Assembly: GCA_016081115.2 (NCBI GenBank)
Contig: JABTTQ020000671.1
Span: 372,001 to 436,000, forward strand
Length of the DNA: 64,000 nucleotides
Source of the DNA: Rehmannia glutinosa
Lineage: Eukaryota > Streptophyta > Magnoliopsida > Lamiales > Orobanchaceae
Direction: 5' to 3'
This document shows positions 47,331-59,381 of this stretch, in pieces (positions within the stretch are counted from its first letter, which is position 1; each line of letters opens with the position of its first letter). The notes beneath the pieces are model-generated. The model did no database searches. It saw nothing but the letters and a program-made list of their open reading frames with translations, and had not been told where the DNA came from. The translations under genes were made by a program, and so were the position numbers.

Positions 47331-47892
47331 GGGATCAGTGGGGGATCCGTCTCAACAAGTCGGATAGGTTCGATGGTGTTACGGGGAGTTTTGTGAAAAA
47401 CCCACAATGTTTAGATAGTAGATTTCAAAAACAAATTGTTTAGGATACAACATGTATAAATAACCAAAGTTCATAATGCAAAAAATTATTTTCCCAAAAT
47501 AAAAAAATTGAAATACAAATTAATTCATCAAAATTTAAAACATGCGAAGAATACTTAGGCCCCACATGGTCATACCATAACCCATACCCGACACCCATGT
47601 GGACCCCTCTCCATTCACATGGGAGGCACCTTCAATCTCCCTAACCCCCCTCAAATCCCACGCACCTGATTCAACTCCCCCACCCCCCAAAACACATCTT
47701 GACCGTTCATCGTTGATTCCCTCAAAGAAAAAGTCTTCCGTATGCGCGGCTACGCTTGTCCCTCTCTTGTCCCCTGTATCCAGGAGCAGTTGCCTACAAC
47801 CTGCTGCAATTTCTGCCGACCTTAACCTGCCTTTCTTCCTAAATTCATGCACTAAGATACCAATAACATCCCCAAATTCATAACCCTTAATC
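47331..47892. other. Upstream region of the Aux/IAA gene
   Basis: Contains a C-rich stretch (about 47580-47880) with open frames on both strands that I do not support as genes. No exact TGTCTC/GAGACA auxin-response element was seen close to the TATA box. Confidence 0.4.
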
Positions 47893-47899
47893 TATAAAA
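47893..47899 (+). promoter_or_regulatory. Candidate TATA box of the Aux/IAA gene
   Basis: TATAAAA lies 147 bases upstream of the start codon, leaving a plausible 5' leader of about 120 bases that ends in gaaaATGG, a good plant start context. Confidence 0.6.
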
Positions 47900-48045
47900 A
47901 CACCTTCATCATTTTTTTTGGTTATCACCAAATTTCCCCTTAATCTCATACCAGCAAAAAACAAACAAATTTTGCTTTTGACATCTTTGAGAAATCTTGA
48001 AAAGAAAGCCTCAGTTTGATTCAAGTAATTCTGTGAGTCAAGAAA

Positions 48046-49399
48046 ATGGAATTAGTGATGGCCCATGAAAGCGATCTAAACTTGAAGGCCACTGAGCTGA
48101 GATTGGGATTACCAGGTTCTGATGAATGTGAAAACATGTTTTCTTCTGCTAAAAATAACAAGCGAGCCTCGCCGGAGATGGCAGAGGAGAGTAGTGGATC
48201 GAAGGGCAGTTCTGATGTTAAGTCCGTTGAGCATGAAACTGCACCAGCTCCCAAGTAAGAGCACATTAATTTCTGCTGTAAAAAAAATAAACATAGACAG
48301 TGAAATCTTTATTTAAGGTTATGAATATTGTAGCTAACCTGTTTGATAAAATGTCTCTGATGGCAGGGCACAGATAGTTGGGTGGCCACCGGTGAAATCC
48401 TACCGAAAAACAATCTCCAGCAGAATAAGACAGAAGGTGATCAATCTGGGATGTTTGTGAAAGTGAGCATGGATGGAGCACCTTATCTGAGGAAGATTGA
48501 TCTGAAACTTTACAATGGATATTCAGAGCTGCTGAAGGCTTTGGAAACCATGTTCAAGCTCACTATAGGTATAGGCCTTGGAATATTTATTAAAGATTAA
48601 TGTTATGATATTTGGCTTAATTTACATGATTATTGTCTTGTGCATGTTCTCATGTTGGTATGTTTTGGTTTGGTTAATTCAGGTGAATACTCTGAGAGGG
48701 AAGGCTATAAAGGATCAGAATATGCACCTGCTTATGAAGATAAAGATGGTGATTTGATGCTTGTTGGAGATGTTCCATGGGAGTAAGTTCAAATATCCCC
48801 CCTCTCTCTTCGTAAATTACAATTTTAGTCACGTAACTATAGGGATGTAAATTAGTCCTTTTTGAATTCTGGCAAGGTTAAAAAACTCCCGGATCGAGTC
48901 TTCAATTTTCCGTAGATTTTAAACTTGCCCAAAAGATCTCATGTGAGTTGTATGTGAACGCCAAAAATTGAGATTTTGAATCTCCAGCCAAAAGTTAGGA
49001 TTTTTGGTTGTTGGGTTGGGTATTGTCACTATTGTGGAAAACCCCAATATTTTGGCGAAAGGGTGGCCGAAAACTCTAATTTTACCCGAGATCCAAAAAT
49101 CCTCAATTTTCCGGGTAAATTTGAATTTTCGGACAATATGTGGATTACATATCCGAAAGTTTTTAAAAGATATATGTAGGGTGATTTTGCCATACGTAAT
49201 TTAGAAGGATCAATGTTACGACACCTCTATATATCATAGGACTAAAATTACAATATACCCTTTTCCCCTGTCTAGGAATAGTACTGATCATGTTCTTTTA
49301 TTGCAATGTGTAATCTGCAGCATGTTTATGTCATCCTGTAAGAGACTGAGAATCATGAAAGGAGCAGAAGCTAGAGGTTTGGGTGGTGCTTTCAGTTAA
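48046..49399 (+). CDS. IAA: Aux/IAA auxin-response repressor, four exons, frameshifted
   Basis: Aux/IAA proteins are nuclear repressors that bind ARF transcription factors and are degraded through TIR1/AFB when auxin is present. Exons by GT-AG sites and frame: 48046-48254, 48367-48568, 48683-48782, 49321-49399. Exon 1 holds domain I (LKATELRLGLPG; LRLGL at residues 18-22), the TOPLESS-recruiting motif. Exon 2 opens with the degron VGWPPV (residues 74-79) and continues into the PB1 part (MFVKVSMDGAPYLRKIDL). Exons 3-4 give EGYKGSEYAPAYEDKDGD, VGDVPW and MFMSSCKRLRIMKGAEA. The total would be about 196 residues, normal for short IAA1-4-like members. However, an A-run at 48406-48410 is one base short, shifting frame right after SYRK. 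The usual GDWMLVGD reads GDLMLVGD. It may be a pseudogene, a null allele or a homopolymer error. Confidence 0.93.
48813..49256. mobile_element. MITE-like inverted-repeat element in Aux/IAA intron 3
   Basis: The ends attacaattttagtc and gactaaaattacaat are inverted copies, with looser pairing continuing inward for about 45 bases. The element makes up most of the 538-base third intron; the other introns are about 112-114 bases. No clear target duplication. Confidence 0.55.
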
Positions 49400-51698
49400 T
49401 GGTTTAATTGCATGAAAGAAACAACAGAAGAAGAAGAAGATGATATGTATTCTCAGGAAGAGATAATTATCATCTTACTGCTTGGGTTCTCGAAGAATAT
49501 TCTACATTTTGAATTTATTCCTTTGTATTCATCAGACAGTTTTTTCTCCAGACCTCTCACTATCTTGAGATGTTCAATTGGAACACCATATATATAAATA
49601 TATATAGTAATTACAGTTTTCTTGATATATACAACATGAAAACCTTGATGGTTTTTTTCCAGATATTGTTCTGTAATGTTGAATGTTTTTGCTTGTAATA
49701 TATCCATCAACAACCCAGAAACACATACTTTAGACACATAGTGTTGGTGTCACAAAAATTGTGTAAAAAAAAGAGAAATACATGTCCTGATTATTCAAGT
49801 TTGGGTTTTTGTTTTTCTTTATACAATATGCATGTGTGTTTAATGCAACTATGCAAGGTATTCTTTTTGCAAATAAACATTTTTTATATTCATCCTTTAT
49901 CATTTCTTGAAATAGCTAGGTTTTTCGAAAATATAGCTTAACGAAAAACGAATAAAACTGCTTAATACTTGATCCGACATCGATTGCTAAAACGTCGATC
50001 TATAATATTTTAGAAATTTCCTCAATCAATTCATAACAACACAAATATTTTCTAGCTTATGATTCTTTTTTGGTTCATGATGAAAAATATCAGAGCAGTT
50101 GGATTTGGACATTCTACCGTCAGAAAGATATTTAAAACTAATCATGCAATTAATTAATTGCTATACATAATTGTGCATATATTAAATTTTTGTTGTTAAT
50201 ACATCATCAGCTGAACCCTGGATATTTCTTAATTACCTTCCACGCCTATTAATTAAAAGAGGATAGTACAGATGTATGATGCTAATCATTGTTCCAGCTC
50301 ATTTTAGCTGCAAATTAATGAAACTGGACCTCCACGAAATACCGACGAAACTAAGTCATGAGAAAAATCTAAGGGACATTATTACATCAACAAGTAAACA
50401 AATTCGTTAAGATGTTTATTTTATTACTTCATTTGACTTCTAAGCCCAGATACTCTGGATTTCACATAGATTATGTAGGTAAGATATGGGCAGGCTCAAT
50501 ATTGCAAATAATTGATTGGAATTTGCAGAAAATCTCTTATAAACTAACCATCTTATTACATTTTTAGTCTTTAATTAAGTGTTTGATAATTTTTTTAGGA
50601 AATTCACTTATAAGCTTCCAAAATAAAATGTTAATATTGATGTTGTAAGCTTCTTTAAATAAAAACTAAAAAAAAAAATTTAACTTACTTTTCTGTAAAA
50701 TCTTGATTTAGTAAACTCTTTTAACTTTTTATCATTACAAATTATAAAATTGTCATCAGTAACATCTTGTATAATTAATTCCACGATGTTATTTTATGTA
50801 ACGCCTCGAGAATTTATTTTTAAAATAGATGAAACATCTTATATAAGTTATGAATTTTTTTTTAATTAAGTTTAATTGACCACCTTCTAACTAACCCCAC
50901 AGGTGATATGGTATTTCATGATTAGGCCTGTTTATCACAGAATAAGCATATCTTTTTTTGGTAAATACAATAGAAAGCAATAAAATCATTAAAGTAGATC
51001 AGCCACCATGCTTAAAAAGAACAAGAGAAAGAGAAAAGAGATTCCAAGTGTTAATTTTTCATGTGATGGGGATGTTATTTATTATGTACTTTATCTTTGA
51101 TATTTAGAGCATCCAAAGTCATTCTAAACCATCATGCTACCTAATTGGCAGGCATGAGAAATAGCCATAATAATAATAATCTTTTTTTCTATAAGAATCT
51201 TTTTGAAATTTTTTGTGCTTTGTGGACATTGAATTTTAAATTAGTATTGTGCAGATTTTATAAGATTTGCTATTTTGGAGCCCTGTGCTATAAAAGCTAA
51301 ATTTCCCGAGGAAAAGAGGTTATATGATGCAGTAGAATAATATTAATTGGTACTCTAGAGATATGTGTTAAAGTTTTATTTTATTATTTGTACAGGTTCA
51401 TTGTTACTTAGAACTTAATTCATCTTACACATGTTAGGAATAAACGAGGTAATGTAATGGTGCACATGTTTGAACTTTGGCAAACAACTAGACAGGAAGC
51501 TACACAGAGTAAAAAGTTGTGATTCTTGGATTCTAAAGTTTCCATTAATTTGCTATATTTTTTCTTCCACTTTCTGTTTTTTTAACTTAATCCTACAGTT
51601 AGTTGCTCCCAGTAGATGTTATATAGTTGGTGGATGTGAACTGAATATGACATCTACCCTCTATTCACACACACCCATGTGGGTCTGTGTGTGTTTCT
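49400..51698. other. Aux/IAA 3' flank and intergenic DNA
   Basis: The first few hundred bases probably include the 3' UTR, but no definite poly-A signal can be picked. The rest is AT-rich with no supported gene. Confidence 0.45.
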
Positions 51699-51987
51699 AG
51701 ATATAATTACAAAATTACCCCCTAAGGTTTGGGTTAATTACAAAAAAAACTCAAAGAAATTTTAGGATTATAAAACTCCCAAAAGGTTTGATTCTATCTT
51801 AAATGTAAGGTGTTATCTATATATTTACAAATACAAATGAGGTGTTTGAAATATTTTTGCTTTAAAGGGGACCGAGTGTTAATGTGCAATACAGAATCAA
51901 AGTTCAAGGGAATTTTTTTAACTCTAAAAAATCTTTGGATTTTTTTGTTATTAGCTCAAACTTCAGGGTAGTTTTTGTAATTATCCT
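51699..51987. mobile_element. MITE of the AGGGATAATTAC family, copy C
   Basis: The ends agatataattacaaaatta and gtttttgtaattatcctgc pair as inverted repeats. Inner motifs ccctaaggtttgggttaatt and gctcaaacttcagggtag match copies A and D. More diverged than copy A. Confidence 0.65.
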
Positions 51988-52454
51988 GCTTTTATGTATG
52001 AATTAATGAAGGGTAGATATTCACTTGACACCATTAAGTATAGACTATCTGAAAAGTTATGGATGTTTATGAGTTGTTTGGGCCAAACCACAAGCTGTTT
52101 TGTGAGTATTTTATAGTACTATACTACTATCCCTTTGTAAAATTTGGATATTGCACAAAATATGCTCCAAATGAGATCATTTCAAGGTAAATCAAGATCT
52201 ACTAAAATAGTAACACCACTAGTTTTGAGAAGTCTACATATTTTTGAACGCTTCAATACTTGAAATTAGCAATAATATCGAGATTTGAGAGCTTACAATA
52301 CCACGAGTCACGCTTTATTTCTTGTTCGATATAGAGTAGAGATTTTTGGATATTAATAATTAAGTACTGGATTATGGGGTCCAACAATCTTTAGGGAATT
52401 GACGTCGCTTTGTGGCATCGGTGTTGCAGCGACCTCACACCGATTTTTTTCTGG

Positions 52455-52853
52455 TATACCAATTCGGTTAATTTGTTTGGTAACCAAATTATTTAGGTTT
52501 GGTGAATGGTTAAAGATTTAGAAGAATTTCGGCTATCGGTTAATTCGGTTCAAATATTCAAAATTAACCGAAGTAACCAAACTATTACATTAAACATATA
52601 TTTTATATATAACTATATTGATATATCATCTATTTATTTCTTTATATTATATATTATATATACAACATATATTTTTATTTTAGAGAAATTTCGGTTAATT
52701 CGGTTAACCGACCGAATTAACCAACATATAATTCAGTTTGGATAATTCGGTAAGTATAATTTTCAGTTAATGGTTTTACCAATTGACAAATTTGGTTAAT
52801 TCGGTTTGCCGACATTTCGGTTAACGATTAACCGAATTAACCGACCGAACACC
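52455..52853. mobile_element. Decayed TTCGGTTAATTCGG-type DNA element
   Basis: Repeated cggttaattcggtt and aaccgaattaaccg motifs occur at both ends and in the middle, the right end reading ccgaccgaacacct. This composition is typical of a plant hAT MITE family, but the flanks do not form a clear duplication. Confidence 0.5.
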
Positions 52854-53009
52854 TACTCATATGTCGAGGTCCACGTGAATTAGTAAAGTCCACGTATGGC
52901 CTTGTGAAGGCCCTTATGTTCATATGTATCACGTGAAACGTGGGGCTCTCTCTTGCTAGTTAAAGGGAAAAAAAGAAAATAATTGTCGTGTTGACCATCC
53001 AATATAATG

Positions 53010-53346
53010 TTTGGTCTAGCGATTGGGGCTTCATCCTAGCGACTTAATTGCAAAATGAGAACAATAATTACACTCTTATAGCAAAAAAGATACTACGTTT
53101 GCGGCTTTTACTTTAGGACAATAACTTTAAAATTTTGGTGATTGATGACAAATTTGAGCCCGAATTGCCCAATTCGGACTTATTGTCACTTGGACCTTAA
53201 TGTTGAGCCCGAATTACCAAGATTTAGGCTAATTGCCTATGTCACGTAAAATAAGTCTAAAAATTTATAAATAAATACAAAAATCTTAAAACCAATATAA
53301 AATCTTACAAATTAACAACTATAGTCTAAATATATAAAACTACATG
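53010..53346 (+). repeat. Left arm of a long inverted repeat
   Basis: Reverse-complement similarity to about 60450-61285, with shared blocks such as ttaggacaataact, cccgaattgcccaattcgg, cttggacctta and gtcacgtaaaataagtcta. The arm continues at 57387 after the solo LTR. Confidence 0.7.
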
Positions 53347-56300
53347 TGTCACGCCCCAAAATTGGGAGTCATGACTTGGACAGTCTAACTTATGCCGGTT
53401 TACCATGCCGGCCCATTTATTCATTAATATAACCCAAACAGAAATAGCAAAATCCCAAAATAGAGTGAATATTAAATAAACTAAGTCAGAGTACAGTCGC
53501 AACGGAATCAGAAAATAAGATACAATTCTCGTCACAATCAAACTTCCTACGGGTCTTACGCCCGACTATTACAAGAAAATTTCTTAGTATTTGTCCATAC
53601 ATTAAAGAAACCACAAAATTCAAATTGTCTCAACGACAGCCTGAAAGAGAGCTAATCGGAGCTAATCTTAGTAGTCTTCTTAGCGAAACCTCGTGGTCTT
53701 CTTCCGGCGAAACCTCATCCTCCTGGGTTGGAAAAATAGGTGGGAGTGAGACAAAAATTCTCAGTGGGTGTGGTGAGTGTGTGCAAGTGGGGCTTATACT
53801 TTATGCAGTAAAATCGTTTCATGAATTTTTGATGCAAGAAACGTCAATGGCATTCTCATATACTTAATAATTTTATTAGTATTATTTAACGATCAATCCG
53901 TCAATTCGATCGTTGGTTGCGCACGAAAGTGAGTCCATCAATTCATATCGCGTTGGTTGCGCACGAAAGTGTGACGCCAACCTGCACCACCTTATACGGC
54001 AGGAGAAGTGTGGATCAAACATCATCTCCCAAACAAGACGATAATCAGTATCCCTCTCGCCGATAGTGGCTATAGCCACTATCCCGATTGGCACGACGTC
54101 TCCACAGTGGAGCCCGGCTAAGCTCGGAGAACGTCATAATCATGATTATACCGAGAATCCTACGACCCAATCGCCCGCCGACTCTCTATCCGCCGAGGTT
54201 GGGAGTTGGGACGGAGGTCGTTATGAGAGATAGAGCAAGCTACCCATCCCATACGCGACTTATCCATTCCACAAATCGTCAATTCATATCGGTTGGTTGC
54301 GACGATAGTGTGAGCGCCAACCCAACCGATCGATCGATTAGTAGGGCCGGTGCGCTCATAGACCGCGTCCGATATTGAAATTAGTCGAGTCATTGTCACG
54401 ACATAGATTTAGGAGGGGTAATCTAGCCGGTTCTATTCATTAATTCAAGTGTATTTATCTTGGAGTTCTTAATAAGGTTCGGATTATGCGGGCGAGGAAG
54501 TCGCCTTATTAACGGGACAATTAGTCGATATGAAAATCCTGAATAAATTCGGATAATAATTTTACAAATAGAATTTTTAGTTTAAAAAAATTTAATATTT
54601 ATATGAATAAACTGAAGTTAGAAAATAAAATATTTCCTATGACCTTGATAAAATTTATTTTAAAATAAAATATTTTAATTAAAGAGGAAATTTATGTCGG
54701 GTTTAAAATTTCATAAGTTGTGATCCCGAACTCGAAAAAAGATAAGGTCAGTCTCTAATTTTTCTAAAAATTCTAAGGAATCATATTTTCAGGGACTCGG
54801 GGTCAGATTTTTGAAAATTATAGGTCAGTCCCAAAATCTTTCCAAATTAGTATTTTTGACCCAATACTTTTAAAAAATAGATATCTCTTAGATCGGAAAA
54901 GGTATTAACGAGATTCTATGTCTAATAATTTCTTTGGGGTAGTATGTATATGGGTTAAAAGCAGTTTCGAAAAATTCTCAGATTTAGTACCGATTTTTTG
55001 AAAAATTCCATTTTGGCCCCAAGGGTAATTTTACCGTTAAGGGCTCGTTTCAAGCCCGTTTTTTGTGAGATTTGGACTAAAGATCCAGAATACTATTTAA
55101 AATAAGTTTGTATTATTCTCGGGGCAGTGTCTATCCTTATTTTCAAATTTCACAGTTTAGTCCCCTAAAGTTCAAAAAATTGTCATTTTGGTGACTAAAT
55201 ATTTTTATATTTACATATGCTTGACCCGGAGGGTCCCTAATATTATTATTCATTTATTCAGTCTATTTATATTAAACAAAGTTCAAAATTTCGAAATTTC
55301 CAGTAGGGTTTCACAGTTTTTGGATTTTTCACTTTTGGCCCTATATTTTGCCTTATTTGCAAAAATGGCCCAACTCGATTTTGTTCACAAGTCCTTAAGT
55401 CCAGAATATTAATATAACATAACAAAATATATTTTCATATTTCTCAGCCATCTTGAAGATATATTTATAAATGAGACATATATGCATATAAAAGCTATTT
55501 TTAAGCAATAATCACTTTTGTCATAAATCTACTATACATATATTATTTTTTCGAAATTGTCCAGAATAAATAATCTGAAAATTTTGATAAAATATCATAC
55601 ATCATATAACACATGCATCATCATGCTTTTTTTTTTATGCAAAATAATGAGAGATTTGAAAGAGTTTTCACCCACCTCTTGTCTCTTGGTAGTAAGTTGG
55701 TCTAGGTAACTTCTCTTTCTTAGAACACTTCCTTAAGGTCCCAAGCTTCTTAGGGTAGCCCCTAGTTTGGGAGATTTGGGTGTCAAAATGTGAAGAAAAA
55801 ATGGAGAGAAAAAGAAATAAGAAAGAGTTTAAAGCCTATGAAGTTCTTACCTTTCTTGTTTCTTGAAAGCTCCTTAAAAATCACAATCTTCAAGCATATT
55901 GCTCCTTAAAATTTCAGTCATATCCCTCCATTTTCCAGATTTTCGTCCTTAAGGGGTTTGAGAGGAGAGAGAGTTGGGTCTTGTGTGGTAAAAATGGCTA
56001 AGTGTTGAAATGAGATGATGTATGGCAAAATAATGAAGTCCTCATCCTGCTTTCTTTACTCTGACACTCAAGTGTTTTTGGAAGCTTAGCAAATTTGGAG
56101 GCTCATGCTTGCATAGGTAGAAGCAAGACTTATTGGAGTGTATGAAGGCTTTCATGCTTAAGTGAATAAGACAAAAGGAAAAAGACAAAAGGAAAAGACA
56201 ATGCTTGTTGTATCTCTTCTCATATAAATCAAATCTTATATCTATCTTACTTATATAATTATTCATCTAGTTATAAGGTGTCAAATAATTCCCAAGTAGT

Positions 56301-57386
56301 TTATCATCACTTATAATCTAAGGTATTAAATAGAATTAGAACCAATAATGCAAGTCAAATATATTAATCAAGCAATTAATCAAATTATAAAAATTATTTC
56401 AAAATATATAAATGTAATTTTCGAAATTAATAAAATATTTAAATAAATATTATGCTACAAAAAGAATAATTAGTTGTTAAGAGAGAAATCCAACTGGTTA
56501 ATATATTTGTTGAAATTTGAAAAAAATCGACAATCATTAAAGAAGTCAAAATAGGTGTTATCAATATACACCATAAAATAAAAATAATTCTAAGTATAAA
56601 TGATATATCTATTAGCTAAATCGAGTAGTAATTAATTCAACAAATCAAGAATGAGGCACTTAGCTATTTTAATATAAAGGTCGGATTTTTAACAAAATAA
56701 ATCTCGAATACTGTTCTTTCATAAATTAAAATTTTACTAGATGAACTTTCAAAACATGAGTCATTGTCTTTGTTAAAGTATCAAATTAGTAGTATGGTTT
56801 TAATAGATCACAAAATGAAATAGTTTGCTTGTAAAGCATAAAATTGTTTTCTAATAAAATAGGTTCAAATACTACTTTAATTTATGCCAAGAATTTTAAA
56901 AATCATAATAAATTTTTGTTAACTCAAGATAATATATTTGGAGTAAAATGTTGAGTTTATTGAAAAGGATATTTCAAAATCTCTAAATTAAGACACAGTT
57001 TCTTTTAAGTAAAAAAACTATTTTGATTGATTGAGCAATAGTAGCTTTATGGAAAATGATTAAATATAAGTATCGTCGTCATTTAAAAAAAAATATGGCG
57101 ACAAGAGTTTTATTTTTCAAATACTAAAAAAATGGATTTTAAATAGTATTTTACCGAATCAAGTTGTAAGAAAAATGATAATAGTCGTCAAATTTAAGTA
57201 ATAATATAAATCAATTGCATTATCACGTAAATAGGTAATAAATTAAGTAACGTTAATATTGATAACATATCGTATTATGTAAAATAAATAGTGAATATAA
57301 GAATAATTAACTGGAATATTAAAATAATATATCGGGAAATATATGTGGATCGTGTCATCTATGGTATAAAAATCTGGGGCCTCACA
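53347..57386 (-). mobile_element. ~4-kb solo LTR, probably Ty3/gypsy
   Basis: Flanked by a perfect 5-bp duplication, acatg, at 53342-53346 and 57387-57391. On the minus strand it starts tgtgaggcccc and ends ggggcgtgaca, the TG...CA ends of an LTR. There is no primer site, polypurine tract, gag-pol or second LTR. A ...GGGGCGTGACA end is common in long plant gypsy LTRs, which sets the strand; that assignment is from family knowledge. Internal repeats include ggttgcgcacgaaagtg at about 53915 and 53955. I see no coding sequence. Confidence 0.75.
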
Positions 57387-57758
57387 ACATGTGATAATTA
57401 TTTTAAGAATTTACCCATTAAAAATTAAAATATAAATATATGAAAATAAATCTAAAAAATACAAAAAATATATAAAATTACTAAAATTGATTTTGAAAGA
57501 ATTAGAGGGGTCCAATTCTTATAATAGTGCAGTGATGTGAAATGTGTTGCCAACACTCTAGATAACACATCGGAAGTCTTGTAACTTGGAAACACAAATC
57601 ACAAAAAATGAAATGACGGATATTAAAATGAACACAAGAAGTTTCAAAATTTTGTACAAGTATAAAAATACTTGTACGATGTCCTTAGGACAAAAACTTT
57701 TAAATGAAATATTGTTATAAAATATAAAATACAAAAACCAACAAGACTAAAAGACATA
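57387..57758. other. Continuation of the left inverted-repeat arm and AT-rich DNA
   Basis: The first ~130 bases (aattattttaagaattt, aaaataaatctaaaaaatac) resemble the inverse of about 60360-60470. The rest shows no feature. Confidence 0.45.
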
Positions 57759-57858
57759 GGTTGCGATTGGATGTGAGCGAAAATCCATTTTTCGTTCCGC
57801 TGGAGAATTTTTTTTTACCAAAACATGCGATTGTTTATGAAATTTTTCAAAAAATATA

Positions 57859-59064
57859 GGCCTTGTTTGTTTATGTTTCCAAGCCACCATTTCTAATTTC
57901 CAACTATTCATAGAAATGGAATCATGTTTGTTTATAAATTTTCCAATAGAAATCATCATTTTCACTTTTCATTTTTCACATAAAACATCTCTCAAACCTA
58001 TAATTTCAATTCTCAACCCTATACACTACCCTACATCACTCATCAATCACTATTCTCATTTTTTTTTTTATCCAAATATATATGTGGGACCAGGGGTGGA
58101 GCCACCTTTGGGCTTAGGGGGGCCCTGCCCCCCCCCCCCCAAACTTTTTGTTTTTACCCTTTAGTACCTACAAGTATATATGTATTATATTTTGCCCCCC
58201 ACAATTTGTTTGTAAAATTTATTATGAGTTACATGGCTCATGAATTTTAGTAAGTTAAATTAGAAACTTTATTATTATATTAAAAATAATTTTTCCTCTT
58301 TTTATATTCATCAAATGGAAGAAATAAATGAATTTCTTAATTATTATTTGCTAGTGTACATTGAAAATCAAATTGCAATTTTCTTATTACATTGTAAATG
58401 ATTTTCGTAATATGCAAGATACAGTCTAAGTTTAATTGATTAAGGATTTAATGACGTATTTTATATACACGGCGGGTCTAGAGGTGGACCAACCTGGGCC
58501 CTGCCCCACCCATCTTTTTCTTAAAAAATAGTTAGATTTTTTTTATAAAAAAATATTTTTAGTGCTAATTTGTATGTTTTTTCTTGGTTTTCTATTCGAC
58601 CCATCCTATTTTTGTGTATCAACTCATCCCGCTAGGGTGCTTGGTTCAGCCATTGTATAAATATATATATGTAAGTGATCGGGTTTTTTTACTATTGGCC
58701 CCCCCTTAGGACAAACTCTGGCTCCGCCCCTGTGTGGGACCCTCCATTATCAACTTTATCTACTTAAAATATTACCATATATATCTAATGGGACCCACTA
58801 ACCTACAATCTTACAAATATAATAGTATATATTCAATTAAAATATTCAATCACTATCAATTTTTCAAATTATTATATACATAAAATATTACTTTAAAACT
58901 ACTCAACCAAACATAATCTCATTTTCAAACCTACTTAAAACTCATTTTCATTCACTCATCCAAACACAATTCCAGTTTTTACACGAAAATCAAAAAATTC
59001 TCAAAATTCATTTTCCAACACCAAAAACTATAAATGATCCATGGAAACATAACCATACAAGGCC
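57859..59064. mobile_element. MITE with GGCCTTGTTTG ends (middle of three nested)
   Basis: It starts ggccttgtttgtttatgttt and ends aaacataaccatacaaggcc, an inverted pair with few mismatches. Flanks are ata (57856-57858, 59065-59067). The ends resemble Tourist-like plant MITEs. Confidence 0.72.
58091..58732. mobile_element. hAT-type MITE (inner of three nested)
   Basis: The 642-bp element has ends caggggtggagcc and ggctccgcccctg and a perfect 8-bp duplication, tgtgggac, at 58083-58090 and 58733-58740. C-runs near the left end and a gcccccc block near the right end match the family at 2801-3738. A further gtctagaggtggacc block near 58476 may be a relic of another copy. Confidence 0.92.
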
Positions 59065-59381
59065 ATATTATTCTCTCACTTTCACATTTTCTCACTTTTT
59101 CTTTCACCAATCACATCTACACATTTTTCACAAAAATCTAATCATTATTACACATTATCCCACAAATTTCACTATCTTTTCACTCACATATTTCTAACTA
59201 CCAATCACATCCAATCATTATTTTACTATTTTCACATCAAATCAACTTTCATCATTACTTTTTCATCTCACATCCAATCACACTCTCAAAATTCATCTTT
59301 TTTCACTCAAATTTTTTTTTACTACTATTCTCTAGCAAAATAAAAAATTTTAAAATGAAAGTATATCCAATCGCACCCATA

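Larger units (their letters stand above)
57759..59378. mobile_element. MITE with GGTTGCGATTGG ends (outer of three nested)
   Basis: It starts ggttgcgattggatgt and ends atatccaatcgcaccc, inverted copies, with ata on both flanks (57756-57758 and 59379-59381). A three-base duplication would fit a PIF/Harbinger (Tourist-like) MITE. The interior has many ccaatcacatc and ttttcactc motifs. Confidence 0.65.

Noticed and set aside
47535..47883. Open frames on both strands upstream of the Aux/IAA gene (94 and 105 codons)
   Set aside because: They overlap on opposite strands in a C-rich stretch with no known motif, and the Aux/IAA TATA box lies just downstream; more likely promoter DNA.
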